From Eucommia ulmoides (lineage: Eukaryota; Streptophyta; Magnoliopsida; Garryales; Eucommiaceae): 64,000 nt of DNA. The notes below the pieces were generated by a model. It did not search any database and was not told where the DNA came from. It worked only from the letters and a program-made list of their open reading frames with translations. Each line of letters begins with the position of its first letter. The first letter of the stretch is position 1. The position numbers were made by a program, and so were the translations under genes. Location: contig CM028338.1 of the NCBI GenBank assembly GCA_016647705.1, positions 23,881,077 to 23,945,076 on the forward strand. The letters run 5' to 3'. Positions 34,225 to 47,533 of the stretch are shown in pieces.

Positions 34225-34523
34225 GGACCCTCTTCCTCTTAGTTTGGTCGTTCAAAAATTGAGAGAGAAAAAAATCTCTTAGAGAGTAATTCTCAGCGAA
34301 AGCCCTTTCGAGAGCCGTTTGAGAGAGAGGAAAAACCCGAGCATCGGGAATCTTGGTCATAACAAGAATGTTTTCTAATTTTTAATTATTTCTTTTGTTC
34401 AAGCAATTTAAATTCCTGCAAGTCTATTTCTTTTATAATTGTCCGATGACTCGATGAAAACTCCATGACGAGGTTCCTCATTCTCAATCTGAACCTCCGA
34501 GCGTTAGACGAAAATACTCTTAT

Positions 34524-34525
<2 letters not shown>

Positions 34526-34558
<33 letters not shown>
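34526..34558. repeat. (TA)n microsatellite
   Basis: About 16 TA units in the family D 3' LTR; the 5' LTR has a shorter run at about 26596. A shorter (TA)n run also occurs at 34745-34763. Confidence 0.9.
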
Positions 34559-34560
<2 letters not shown>

Positions 34561-35091
34561 CATTCTTCTTTACTCTATTGCAATTCATATAAAAAGAACT
34601 AAAAATAAGTCGTTCGATAATTCGATGAAAATGTCGGGACAGGTTTCTCGTGCTAAAACTTAATCCCTGAGCGTTAGGTGAATGGTGTTTTCATTCCTTA
34701 TTTTTCTATTTTTTCTTTATTTTTTGATTTTGTCATTGTAATAATATATATATATATATATATAAAATAAAAATAAAAATCTTAGTTTGTAAGAATTAAT
34801 CCTTACAAATCTTAGGATGAATCCGACAATTCGACAAATCATGGGAGAGTATTTTGTGTCCTCTTTTCAATTCTCCAACTAGAGTGGAATTTTGAAATGA
34901 TTGGTTTTAGAAAATCTCTTCTCTCGGTAAACTTTTTCATGGGATTTCGCTTAAGTTTTGGAAAGATTAATTTTGACAAACTTATTTCCGTGATCTTCCG
35001 TCGATTATCATCTCCATAGAATTTGAGAAAATTTCAAATTGGGATTTCCTTGGATTAATTTAGCAAATTTAAATTAGACATCATTTCTATC

Positions 35092-38000
35092 TGTTGGCCC
35101 AGTGAGCTAACCAAGAGGGGGGTGAATTGGGTAGTGATAAAAATTATTAGAATAATAATACTTAAAAAAATTCAAATAATTAATTTATTTCTAAATTAAT
35201 TATTATCTCTTTATAACAGCGGATAAGTGTGATAAACTCTAGGTGTACACCAAACAACACAAAATAAAGTAAAGAAAATAAATAATGCAGTACACACCGA
35301 TATATCCTGGTTCATCAAGCTAATCTTGGCTAATCCAGTCCTCCGAGTCCCACGGAGATTCGTACCCACTAATCACTAAGATTCCTTTAAACAGGTAGGA
35401 ACCAAACCTTTACAAAAATAATTTTTTTCACAGGCTCAGAATCAACCTTTACAAATTCTTTTTACCGGGCCCAAGAATAACCTCTCATTTTTCCCTGACT
35501 CTAGTATAACCTTATCTTTTTCTCAGGTTCAAGACCAACCTAATCCTTTCACATGCTAAGGATTAACCTAATTCTATTACAGGTAGAATCATGATCTAAT
35601 TCTTTTTATACCATAGGCTCTAGAATTAAACTTCACAACCACTCCAAGTATCATTTTTCCAGGTAAGAATAAAACCTTTGCAATTCACTCACAATAGATC
35701 CTAATCAGGAAGAATCACACCTAAACTCTTTTCAAGGGAAAAGAGTAACCTAACTTTTTTATACTCTTGGTAAAAATCAAATATCAATCTCCTTACAGGA
35801 AGAGATCGAAACCCAAAACTACCCTTGATTAGATATTCCCAATAATATCTAATCCACACATAACTCACCAATTACAGAATTGATAAGCTTTTTCCCACTC
35901 AAAACTTCTACCACCCCAGATTAATTAATACTCAATTAATATCCCAACACTAGTGATAGAAATAAAGTGAGGAAACAAAATCTGATTATAATAAAGAATG
36001 CAGGTAGCACAATTAAGCACGTAATCAGATTAACACACAAATCATTTTAAAATATTTTAATGCTATTAAAGTTCAAAAATGATTTCTCAAAAAGATCAAT
36101 TCACCAAACAAATAATAATAATAAAATACTCAATTAAAAAATAAGCTTGAAAGGATCTCACCAGGAAAACACCGAATAGATTGCACGTAGTATCGCAAGA
36201 TAGCTTAGATCGGTGACGCTAACTCAAATAAATCTTTAACTCAAGAACTTCTCATTAATCGATCTCACAATTGATCTCTCAAAATAATATCAGAATTGTT
36301 GACCCAGTAGAACACCCAAGAAGGGGGTGAATTGGGTAATCAAAAAATAATTAGAATAAAGTCAACAAATCAAATAATTAATTTTATGCCTAAATTAATT
36401 ATTATCTTTATAACACATCAGAATTAATCAATCAACTAGGCGCACACACAAACAACAAAAATAGACAAATTAAGAAAGCAGCACACCAGAGATTTATACT
36501 AGTTCACCAAGCTACTTTTGGCTAATCCAGTCCCCCGAGCTCCACAGAGGTCGCACCCACTAAAATCAAGATTCCTTTAATGGTAGGAACCAAACCCACA
36601 CACTGATTATTTTTCAGGTTCATAATCAACATTTACAATTTCTTTTTCAAAGACTAAGAAATAACCTCTACTTTTTACAGGGTAAAAATAACCTATTTTT
36701 TTTTAACACTAAGGCTCAAGAATCAAAACTTTACCAAAACACTCCAAATATCCTTTTATCCGGTAAGGATTGAACCGTTACAAAATCACTCACAAACACG
36801 CAATTCTTATCCAAGAAGAATTACTATCTCAATCTCTTTTCAGGAAGAGATTAAAACACTGCTACCCTTGATTAAATATCCCCAATGATATTTAACCAGT
36901 CACAACTCACCAATACAAAAATTGATAAATAAATCTCACTCGGAACTTCTAACACCCCAGATATATATAAACTCAATTAATATCTCAACTAGTGATAGAA
37001 TTATGTGAGATGCAAAAATCTGATTTTAATAATATATGGGTAGCAAATTTGAGCACGTAATCAGATTCAATAAATTGTTTAAAAGAATATTTTCTTTAAA
37101 GAATCAAAAACAATTTCTAAGATCAATTTCCAAAGACAATAATAAACAAGTAATAATCAATACGGAAAGATCTCACCCGGAATCCACAGAATTAATGATG
37201 AAAACAATATAGCTTTAATTCCGGAATCAGCACAAATTTGATCGTAGTTGAATATCAGAATCACTCTTAGAACAGCTCAAAGTATAGTTGAATGATCACT
37301 CTTATAAAAGCTCTCTCAAATATAAACTGATTTTTTTCTCTTAGAATGAATAGAAATTATCAGCTCTCTTAGAAAATTCGTAGGTCTATATAAGGGCACA
37401 TGTAATCAGCCTTCTAACGGTTAGTTTACAAGTGTCATGATAATAAAGTACTCTTATAGACCCTTCATAACATGAAGACTTCATTTAGGTTCAATTTCAC
37501 TTAATAACAACTTTTAAAACTCTCAATTAAATTCCAAAAGTATTTCTCAATTAAAAAAAATAAGTATAGAATTCATTTTGTGTTCCAAATTGAGAAACTT
37601 TAATAATTAACGAACCATATTGAAAGGATTTAATTCGTATATGAACCATATCTCAAATGTTAAGAATATTACCGAAATCTCTCTCAAATCTTAACCAAAA
37701 ATGGCTACTTTTGGATTTAAAATTGGATCAACCAATATCCAGAAACTGTGCGTTCAGTCGACTGCCCAGTCGACTGAAGGATACTGGAAGTATTCAATGC
37801 ACTTTATCGATCGACTCCTTAGTCGACTCGCAGATTCAGAGAGTTTGCCAATCTTCCATCAGTCGACCTTTCTCAACTCGCAAATTCAGAGAGTTCATCC
37901 TCTTTCTTCGGTCGACTCCTCAGTCGACTGACCTCTCTTGAATCTCTTCTCTGATCTCGTTTTTAACTTACTTTTTTTTACAATTTTGCCCCTTTATCCA

Positions 38001-39544
38001 TATTTATATTCAAATGAATTTCACTAATACTCTTATATTCTATTTTAGTCATTTAAAAACTATTTCTTTTTAATTCACATAGGAGCAAATAAATATACTC
38101 AACCAAAACACACATAAAAGATGAAATTTATTTTGTGCCGTGTGTGTGTTCCTGGATGGGATATTAAGAGTTTATATTTACCTGGATTGTTTTCCCTAAT
38201 GTCTTCAAACTCTTAATACTTCTTCATCATTTTAATATCTTCATTTAGCATCTATTTATTTTGACATCTTCATTATTGGAACTTTAAATCATTGAAACAC
38301 TTGATCAAACATTAGTTCCACCAAAACATCAATACTTAATTGTTCATCAAAATCTTGGGATCAACAAGAATGATGACTCTTAGAAAAGCTTAGGAACTTA
38401 ATAGTTCTTGATATTGTGCGTATTGTCATCTTGTTATATGAAATCCGCAAGTCTATATATAAGAAATTAGAACAAGCCTTCTAACGGCTAGTTTTTAAAT
38501 AATAAGTATTTAAAAAACACTTATAGACTCCATATATCATTATGACTTAATCTTGATATAATTCACTCAATAATATATTTTAGAATATTCAATTAAGTTC
38601 CTCAAACTCAATTAGATAAGATAGATAGAATTTCATGTACTAAACTGAGAAATATCAAAAATATTTGAACTATATCTATAAGGATATTTAAATATTAATT
38701 AAATAGCTCAAAATATATCAAATCCCTAAGATATCTCGCAAATCTTAACCATAAACGGCTAGTAATGGCTATTGCTTGATCAGAATCCTTGAAATCCTCT
38801 AATCTTGAAACAGACCATCAGTCGACCGGCCAAGACCTATTAGTCGACTGCCCAATTCAGGATGTAGCCCAAGCCAAAATCTCTTCTCTCATTGGTCGAC
38901 CACCCATCCGTCACCAATCGACCGGATAATTCAGCAAATTTCACAGGTCGACTTGTCTGTCGACCAGAAGATTTAGAGAATTCATCTGTTAAGTACAAGT
39001 CGACTTACCTGTCGACCAAACATTTCAGGGACTTTGGCTCATTTTCATAAGTCGACCGCTACTCTTCCATAAGTCGACCGAGCCCTATTGGAACTTGTTC
39101 CTCAATTCATTTTTCCTTCAATATCTTCAATATTTTTGCCCCTTTAACCGATTTCTTTTCTCGGTTAGCTCCACTAAATTCTTAAATTCAATTTCAATCA
39201 ATTATCTTTCTTAAAACAATGTTTCTTTTTCAATTTCACATAGGAGCAAATATGTTAGTTAATTAGGATCTTATTAAAAACACACATAATCATAAAAATA
39301 TTTTGTGTCGTGTGTGATCCTGATCGGGATACATTAAGAGTAAAAATTTAACCTAAGTTGTTTTCCCTAGGTTTTTCAATTTCTTCGCTCTCTTAACGTC
39401 CGTTATCTTTGTAAGTCTCTTCAGTATTCATTTTCTTCATGATAATATCTTCATTGGAACTTATAAACTGAAATACTCAATAAATTTATTAGTTTCACCA
39501 AAAACATCAACATTTAATTGTCCATCAAAATCTTAGGATTAACA
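35092..39544 (-). mobile_element. Solo LTR of family A (A2), minus strand, itself interrupted
   Basis: On the + strand it begins TGTTGGCCCAGTGAGC and ends AAAATCTTAGGATTAACA, the reverse complement of a family A LTR. Without the nested copy A3 it is about 2.37 kb, the full LTR length. CTATC occurs directly on the left (35087-35091) and at 39549-39553 on the right, four bases beyond the expected end, so the target duplication is probable but not clean. It sits in the family D 3' LTR. The GTCGAC-rich array is at 38815-39085. Confidence 0.88.
36297..38366 (-). mobile_element. Solo LTR of family A (A3) nested in solo LTR A2
   Basis: 2070 bp, starts TGTTGACCCAGTAGAAC and ends CTTGGGATCAACA on the + strand. 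AGAAT flanks it exactly on both sides (36292-36296 and 38367-38371). The GTCGAC-rich array is at about 37755-37935. The short frames at 37657-37941 are in this array and are not genes. Confidence 0.93.
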
Positions 39545-42422
39545 GCATCTATCTCGCATATTTAAATTTTGTATCATTTAGGCGGTATGTTTAAAACACT
39601 TTCACCACTTACATTTTTTATGTTTCGTTACATATAGGTTCTTTTAGATTTTATAATCAATGCCATTTTTTCATTTAGTTACGACGCGTACACCACTTGC
39701 ACTTTTCATATATATTAGATAATTAGATCATTGCCACATGTAATCACATTGAGTCACGTAGTTTCTCTGATTTATTCTCGTATTCATACTATTTTCATTG
39801 GCACATTTAAATTAAAATTATTCTTGCATAAAAATCATATAAGTTATTTTTAGGTCATTTCATACACTCTTGCATAAAAATAAATTCATATCAAGTTAGT
39901 TTAATATTATCATTTGCATTCATTCTTCATATTTTTTCATTTATTTTAGTTTCCCATTTAAATTAAAGAAATCCCTTATAAACAGACATAAAAGTACCCT
40001 CAGGGGATTGTCGAATCTCATAATACTTGATAAGAGGTCATATAGGGAGAACATTCCAAAAATATCAAAAATTTATCTTATCTTAATTTCAAAAAACACC
40101 AAATAGATTTTATAAAAAGGAAAATATTTTCAACATAAAATAAAACATTTGGACTTGGACTTAATTTGATATAAGGTATCATTTTCAAATGGGCGTCTTA
40201 GGGTGCCTAACACCTTCCCCAGCATAACTAGCCTCTGAACTCTTTAAATGAATCTTTGGTTTAACCGGATTTTTGGAGTCAAATTTACTTAGATTATGTT
40301 TGGGGAAGGAATTTGGGTGAAGGATTTGATTTGGGTAAGGGATTTCAGAATCCCTTTTTGGCAAATACCTTGTTTGGGTATTTATAAGAAAGGATTTGTA
40401 AAATTCTTTCTGTTGGCCCAGTGGAATACCCAAGAAGGGGGGTGAATTAGGTATTTAAAAAATTTATCAGAATAAAACTTCAATTAATCAAATAATTAAT
40501 TTTAATCTTAAATTAATTATTATCTTTATAACACAGCGGAATAAATTAATCATCTAGATGCACACCAAACAGCAAAAAATAAATAAAGTAAATATTGCAG
40601 CACACCAAGATATATCCTGATTCATCAAGCTACTCTTGGCTAGTCCAGTCCTCCGAGCCCCACGGAGATTCGCACCTACTAATTCTCAAGATCCATTTAA
40701 AGGTAGGAACCAAACCCACACACCGATTCTTTTACAGGCTCAGAATCAACCTTTACAATATCTTTTTCCCAAGCTAAAAAAGAACCTCTACTTTTTACAA
40801 GGTAAAGAATAACCTAATTCTTTTTTAACACTAAGGTCAAAGAATCAAAACCTCACCAATCACTCCAAATATCATTTTACCCAGTAAGGATTGAACCGTT
40901 ACAAATTCACTCAAAAAATATAATTCTATCCAAGAATAATCACTACCTCAATCTCTTTACAAGAAGAGACTGAAAATCGGCTATCCCTGATTAAATACCA
41001 CCAATAGTATTTAACCCGTCACACTACTCATCAATACAAATTGATAAGCAGAAAATCTCACTCGGAGTTTCTACCACCCCAGATAAATAATAACTCAAAT
41101 AATATCCCAACTAGTGATAGAAAAACGTGAGATAGAAAATCTTATTTTAATAAGATATAGGTAGCAAATATTTGAGCACGAAACCAGATTCAAGAAATTG
41201 TTTGTAAAATATTTTTCTTCAATAAAAAACAGAAACAATTTCTAAGATCAATTTCCAAAATATAAACAAGTAATGCAATAATAGAATATAATTTCACTTG
41301 GAATCCACAGAAAGAATAAATAGATTGATGTAACTTTAAATCCGATAGCAACAAAGATTAATCACAATTGGTTCTCAAGGTCACCCTTAGAATAGCTCAC
41401 AAACTCTTAAAAAGATAACTCTTAGAAAAACTCACTCTTATGACATGATATGATTTCTCTTCCTTAATGATATAAAAAATTCGCAAGTTTATTTAAGGGA
41501 GAATGAAAACAACCTTCTAACGGTTAGTTCTCATGTGTCATTATAATTAATAGCACTTATAGACCTCTTCTATCATAATGACTTCATTTTGGTTCAATTT
41601 ATTTAATAACAGCTTTCAATTCTTTAAATTAAATCCCCCAAATATTTCTCAAACCCAATTAGATAAAATAGAAAGAATTTTACGTACCAATTTGAGAAAC
41701 ATTAAAAATTAATGAACCAAATCAATAGGATTTATATTTCAGGTGAAGCGTATCTTAAATATAAAAATATCCCCGAAATCTCTCTCAAAACCTAACTAAA
41801 AATGGTTACTTTTAGATATAATCTCGGAATAAACAATTTCCTGAAACAGCGCATCTAGTAGACTGACCAGTCGACTAGTAGATTCAGGTTGAAGCCAAGG
41901 GCGTTCATCGGTCGACTTGTCTATCGACTTGAAGATTCAAAGAGTTCGTTTTGCCTTCACTGGTCGACCTACTTGTCGACTTGTAGATTCAGAGAGTTCA
42001 GCTTCTCTTGGTCGATCGACCTACTTGTTGACTCATAGATACAGAGACTTCATGCTGATTGGTCCAGTCAACTTACCAGTCGACTTGTGTCTTCTGGATC
42101 TCTGTTCTGAACTCGTTTTTAACTTATTCTTCTTTACGTTTTCACCCCTTTAACCATTTTCTCTTCTAAATAAGCTCCACTAATCTTCTTATTTTCCACT
42201 CTAGTCGTTTAAAATTATTACTTTTCAAATTACATATTGGAGCAAATAATTTCACTTAATCAAAACACACATAAATAATAAATACTTTTTATGCCATATG
42301 TGTATTCCTAATTGGGATATTAAGGGTTGACATTTACCTAAGTTGTTTTCTCTAATTTTTTTAAACTCTTAATTCTTCAATATCTTCAACATCATCGTTT
42401 AGCATCCATTAATTTGCATCTT

Positions 42423-44035
42423 TGATAGGTGTAAATTACTTATCTATTTCCAAACTGAATTTGTTAGCTTTCGAGTACGTTTATAGTTATTTTTATATAT
42501 TTTAATATGTTTTTATTCTTTTTGTATTAAAACAGGTGCGTGGGGTGAAAATGTATAAAATCGAAGCATAAACGAGCGAATCATATCGAGAACGGTGGAA
42601 AAATGAGCAAGGCAGCAAGATTCTGCAAACAACCCTACCGTCGCAACGTCCAGACCACAGCCGCGACAGTGTAGATGCAGAGACGACATAATTGTTGCTG
42701 GAGAACCACCGCCTAAGCGGAGAATCCACCGCTTAGGCAAAAATCCAGCAGATTATTTTCCACAGCCCCCGTTGACTCCACCGCCTGAGCGAACCTTAAC
42801 CGACATACTCCACCGCCGCGGCAGTAAGCCTCTCCACAGTTTAGATATTTTGTAAATATTTTTTAGCCTATTTAAACCCTTCTCTCCTCCTCTCTTCCGA
42901 GATGTTTTGGCCCCTAATGCCTTAGGCCATATTTTAGGGTTAGGAATAGAGATTTTTGATGGATAGCTCTCAACCCAAGGTGGAGGATGAAGAGGGAAGC
43001 GATCGTTCGACGGTTCTAGCGGCTATTCTTCGGATATTGGCTAAGTCGCTCGTTTCTTCTATTTATTTTCTTCATTTTGATAGTTGTTGAGCACGTTTAC
43101 ACTATTTTACATTGTATACTTGGTTATAGCCATTGGCTAAACATAGGTTGTATAGAGATTATTAATATAATTTATGAAAACGTTGTTTAGTTGAGTTTGT
43201 GTTTTGTTTGCGATTGTTCTTCGTTATGTTGATTGTGTGTATCGTATTGTTTATTTATATTGTTTAGATTTACATATCGAGAATACGGTATTTGACAAAT
43301 CCTGAATTCGAATTAGAATAAACAAACGCCACAATCCTATAACCCGGTCAGGGTTTGGATTGTGGACAATCGATGACGTTGCGGCAAGGCTCACGTGACC
43401 TAGAGTCGTTAAGACATTGAGGGAAAATTCGGTGTTGACGCAAAGTCACATATTCCCTCGTCTTACACTCGGGAAAGGTGGCAGCGAAGTTTTAGAACAG
43501 AGATTGTCGATAGGATAAACACAACGCGATGATCCAATAACCCGGGAGGGAGTTAGATTGTGTGCAATCAATGACGTTGGTGCGAGACTCACGCGGCCTA
43601 GGGTCATTAAGACATTGAGGGGGACTTTCTCATTGACGCGAATTCGCTTATTCCCCCGTCTTATACTCGGGAGAGGTGGCGGATGAGTTTTAGATACCGA
43701 GATTGGCAGATAAGTCGAACGCCGTTAACATAAACTAAAACAAGACTAAACATGTATTTGTAAATGAAACTAATCCCTAGATAACCTATTCTCTCAAAAC
43801 TATCTCATATTAATATTAGTATTAGTATAGATTAAATTAGGCTATATTAGTATTAGTATTAATTAATTATATTCTATTTTTGTCGTCTAGATAGAGTCAG
43901 GTTATAACAATCACGGTATTTGATAGTAACAACACTAATCCATGTGGATACGATACCCGACCAAAAGGTCCACTATACTAAAACTTGATCCGTACGCTTG
44001 CGGTGAAAGTGGCAGCGCTCAATTAGCGGCGACCA
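42423..44035 (+). repeat. 5' LTR of family B copy B2
   Basis: Starts TGATAGGTGTAAATTAC and ends AGCGGCGACCA. The 198-bp tandem duplication is at about 43332-43715. TATA-like 'tatttaaaccc' near 42869. Confidence 0.92.
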
Positions 44036-44041
44036 AGTTTT

Positions 44042-44059
44042 TGGCACCGTTACTAGGGA
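44042..44059 (+). other. Primer-binding site, tRNA-Asp type (B2)
   Basis: 'tggcaccgttactaggga' matches TGGCGCCGTTGCCGGGGA at 15 of 18 positions; six bases separate it from the LTR end, the same spacing as in copy B1. Confidence 0.75.
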
Positions 44060-45873
44060 TTATCTTGTAGCTTGTTATCGATATTGTGAGTAAATAACTT
44101 GATTTTAATCTAGGCATTTTTATTGTATACAATTTTCGTTTGTAGTTTTGTTTTTGTTTTCCTACAGGATGCTTGAAGATGTTAGATCGACAGGTACTCT
44201 TGTGTTCCTTTCATTGCAACATCTCACGCAGTCTTTAGGGAATGTGTTGGGCCGAGGACATTAAACCAAGCGCTTCTTGGGAGGCAACCTAGGGTCACAA
44301 ATAAGTTAGATACATCTCCGTCGATTTGAGTCGGAGGTGAGATCTTCTCGCCTTCTAGGTATGTGTTATAAACCCTTGTCTTCAATATCATGCTATATAC
44401 TGTCATTGGAATCGTTGACAACTTGTTTTGGACATCACCTGTTTTAAGTTGGTGGTGATGTGTTAGTATATTTTAATATGTGTTTTAGTTAGCATGTTTT
44501 ACTATTTTATTTTTTTTATCGTATGCATGCTTGTTTAGGATTAGTTTGTTTAGTTTAATTGTTATTTTGTGCCGAGTTTTGACGTCATCTGAGCGTTTAC
44601 CCGATGATGACTCTGTCCCCTAATTGTTTTGAGGTCGAGCGTAATGCTCATTCATGTGTGTTCTGTGTGCTTAAAATATCGTCTTAGTAAAAGTTATTGT
44701 AGATCTTAAATGCACGAGTACGTAAACTCAATATAGCACTATCTTATTGATTTGAAATCGATTATCTGTCAATCAATTTCATGACAATAGGGATTCTAGA
44801 ACTTGATTTGGGGGAAATTTGAGGCGAAATCCTAGGCGAGGTTGTTTAGGAGATATGATTTAGGCAGTCATTTTGTTGCTTGATCCTTTTAAGCTTACCT
44901 TGATATATAATTACCCTTCGTTACCTTGTCGAAGCCTAAAAGCCGATTCAATTTCTGAACACTTAACAAATACCATAGCCGATTGAACTTTTTCCAAACC
45001 TACATCGCTAAACTGAAGGCACAATGTAAGTGAATCAAGTTAGCATGTAGCTACTTGATATGAGCGGTTGGGTTTAGGGCAAACTTTTAAATTGGTTCGA
45101 TATTCGAGTACTCGTTTATCGTATGTCATTCATATTTTTGCACACTCCTAAAATTGTAGAAATTCGAATGAGTTTGGGGGTGTATTACTTAATCCTTTTT
45201 GCACACCCCTTAAACTGTAACAATCGAATGAGTTTGAGGGTATGTTTAAAAAATTAAAAAAAAAAAAAAAGAATCTTTACATTTCTTATTAACGAGTACT
45301 AGGTTCTTAATTGTATTGTTCAGGGTTGTTTCTAATTAACCTATGAGGTTTCGAGCGTGAGAGTACTAGCGATGTGCCTTGGGTAACGTTAAATTAACGA
45401 CGTTGACCCATTTTCTATTCAAATTTACCCTTGGCCATTATTCCAAAACCGATCCAAGCCCTATTGATCTTTATAAACCTCTGAGCCTACATTAGTGGAG
45501 AATAGATCCCTGGTCATGCATATGGATTCCCTATACCTAAAATATTTTAGTCATGAATTTTATTTAGGGATAATCCCATCTAATCAATGGAGTGTTATAT
45601 CTTTGAGTTTCAACATACACACACTTAAACAGGATCTAGAATGACGCTTACTATTTCTGAACTTGAAATTCTAGAACACCACATGGTGTGATTTATGCTT
45701 GAACTTGATAGGATTGGGGGCCGATGACAGAAAAATCTTTCGACCGGTAGATGATAATCAAAACTTACACATTTTTGTTTTTAGTGTTTTTCGCATTTAG
45801 TTTGCAACTTCGTAATTAGTTTTTATATTTCTCGTATTGTGTGGGTATTTTGCTCGAGCACTAGCAAAATTCT

Positions 45874-45886
45874 AAGTTTGGGGGTA
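45874..45886 (+). other. Polypurine tract, family B
   Basis: 'aagtttgggggta' lies just before the 3' LTR start at 45889. Confidence 0.6.
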
Positions 45887-45888
45887 TT

Positions 45889-47533
45889 TGATAGGTGTAA
45901 ATTACCTATCTATTTTCAAACCGAATTTATTAATTTTCAAGCACGTTTATAATTATTTTTATATGCTTTAATATGTTTTTATTCTTTTTGTATTAAAACA
46001 GGTGCGTAGGGTGAAAATGTAGGAAATTAGAGCATAAACGAGCGAATCGTATCGAGAACGGTCGGAGAATAGTAGAAAAATTAGCAAGGCGACAAGATTC
46101 TACAAACAAGCCCATCATCGCGGCGTCCAAACCACCGCCGCGGTGGTGAAGATGCTGAGAAAACACAATTGTTGCTGGAGGATCATCGCCTAGGCGAAGA
46201 ATCCACCTCCTAGGCGAAAATCTAGCAGATTGTTTTCCACAACCACCGCTGACTCCACCGCCTATGCAAACCTTAACCAACATACTCCACAGCCGCAGCG
46301 GTAAATCCCACCACTACGGTGGTCAGCCTCTGCACAGTTTAGATATTTTGTAGATATTTTTTGGCCTATTTAAACCCTTTTCTCCTCCTCTCTTCTGAGA
46401 TGTTTTGGCCCCTAAGGCCTTAGGCCATATTTTAGGGTTAAGAATAGGGATTTTTGAGAGAAAGCTCTCAACCTGAAATAGAGGATGAAGAGGGAAGCGA
46501 TCGTTCAATGGTTCTAGCGGCTATTCTTCGGATATTGGCTAAGTCGCTCGTTTATTCTCTTTGTTTTCTTCATTTTGATAGTTGTTGAGCATGTTTATAC
46601 TATTTTACATTGTATACGTGGTTATGGCCATTGGCTAAACATAGGTTGTATAGAGATTATTAATATAATTTATGAAAATGTTGTTTAGTTGAGTTTATGT
46701 TTTGTTTGCGATTGTTCTTCGTTATGTTGATAGTGTGTACTGTATTGTTTGTTTATATTGCTTAGATTTACATATCGAGAATACGGGATTTGACAAATCC
46801 CGGATTCGGATTAGAATAAACAAACGCTACAATCCTATAACCTGATCGAGGTTTGGATTGTGGACAATCGATGATGTTGGGGCAAGACTCACGTGACCTA
46901 GAGTCGTTAAGACGTTGAGGGGGACTTCGGCATTGACGCGAAGGCATGTATTCCCTCATCTTACACTCGGTAGAGGTGGCGGCGGAGTTTTAGAACGGAG
47001 ATTGTCGATAGGGTAAACACAACGCGACGATTCAATAACCCGGGAGAAAGTTGGATTTTGTGCAATCAATGACGTTGGTGTGAGACTCACGTGGCCTAGG
47101 GTCATTAAGACGTTGAGGAGGACTTCCTCGTTGACACGAAGTCGCATATTCCCCCGTCTTACACTCGGGAGAGGTAGCGGAGGAGTTTTAGATACTAATA
47201 TTGGTGGATAAATCGAACGTCGTTAACATAAACTAAAACGAGGCTAAACATGTATTCGTAAACAAAACTAATCCCTAAACAACCTATTCTCTCAAAACTA
47301 TCACATATTAATATTAGTATTCGTATAGATTAAATTAGGCTATATTAGTATTAGTATTAATTAATTATATTCTATTTTAGTTTCCTAGATAAAGTCAGGT
47401 TATGATAATCGCGGTATTCGATAGTAACAACACCAATCCCTGTAGATACGATACCCAACCGAAAGGTCCACTATACTAAAACTTGATTCGTACGCTTGCA
47501 GTGAAAATGGCAGCGCTTAATTAGAGGTCACCA
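45889..47533 (+). repeat. 3' LTR of family B copy B2
   Basis: 1645 bp, collinear with the 5' LTR including the 198-bp tandem duplication (about 46830-47215). Ends GAGGTCACCA, then the ATCTT duplication. Confidence 0.92.

Larger units (their letters stand above)
42423..47533 (+). mobile_element. Family B LTR element, copy B2, complete, without coding
   Basis: LTRs at 42423-44035 (1613 bp) and 45889-47533 (1645 bp) bound a 1.85-kb interior. ATCTT flanks the element on both sides (42418-42422 and 47534-47538). It has a primer-binding site (44042-44059) and a purine tract before the 3' LTR. The interior has no gag or pol, only phrases such as 'gcgcttcttgggaggcaacc' known from gypsy interiors and 'gattgggggccgatga' near the end. 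It is a large non-autonomous derivative (LARD-like) of a gypsy element with a tRNA-Asp primer. The LTRs agree at roughly nine bases in ten by eye. It looks structurally whole as a non-coding element. Confidence 0.92.
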
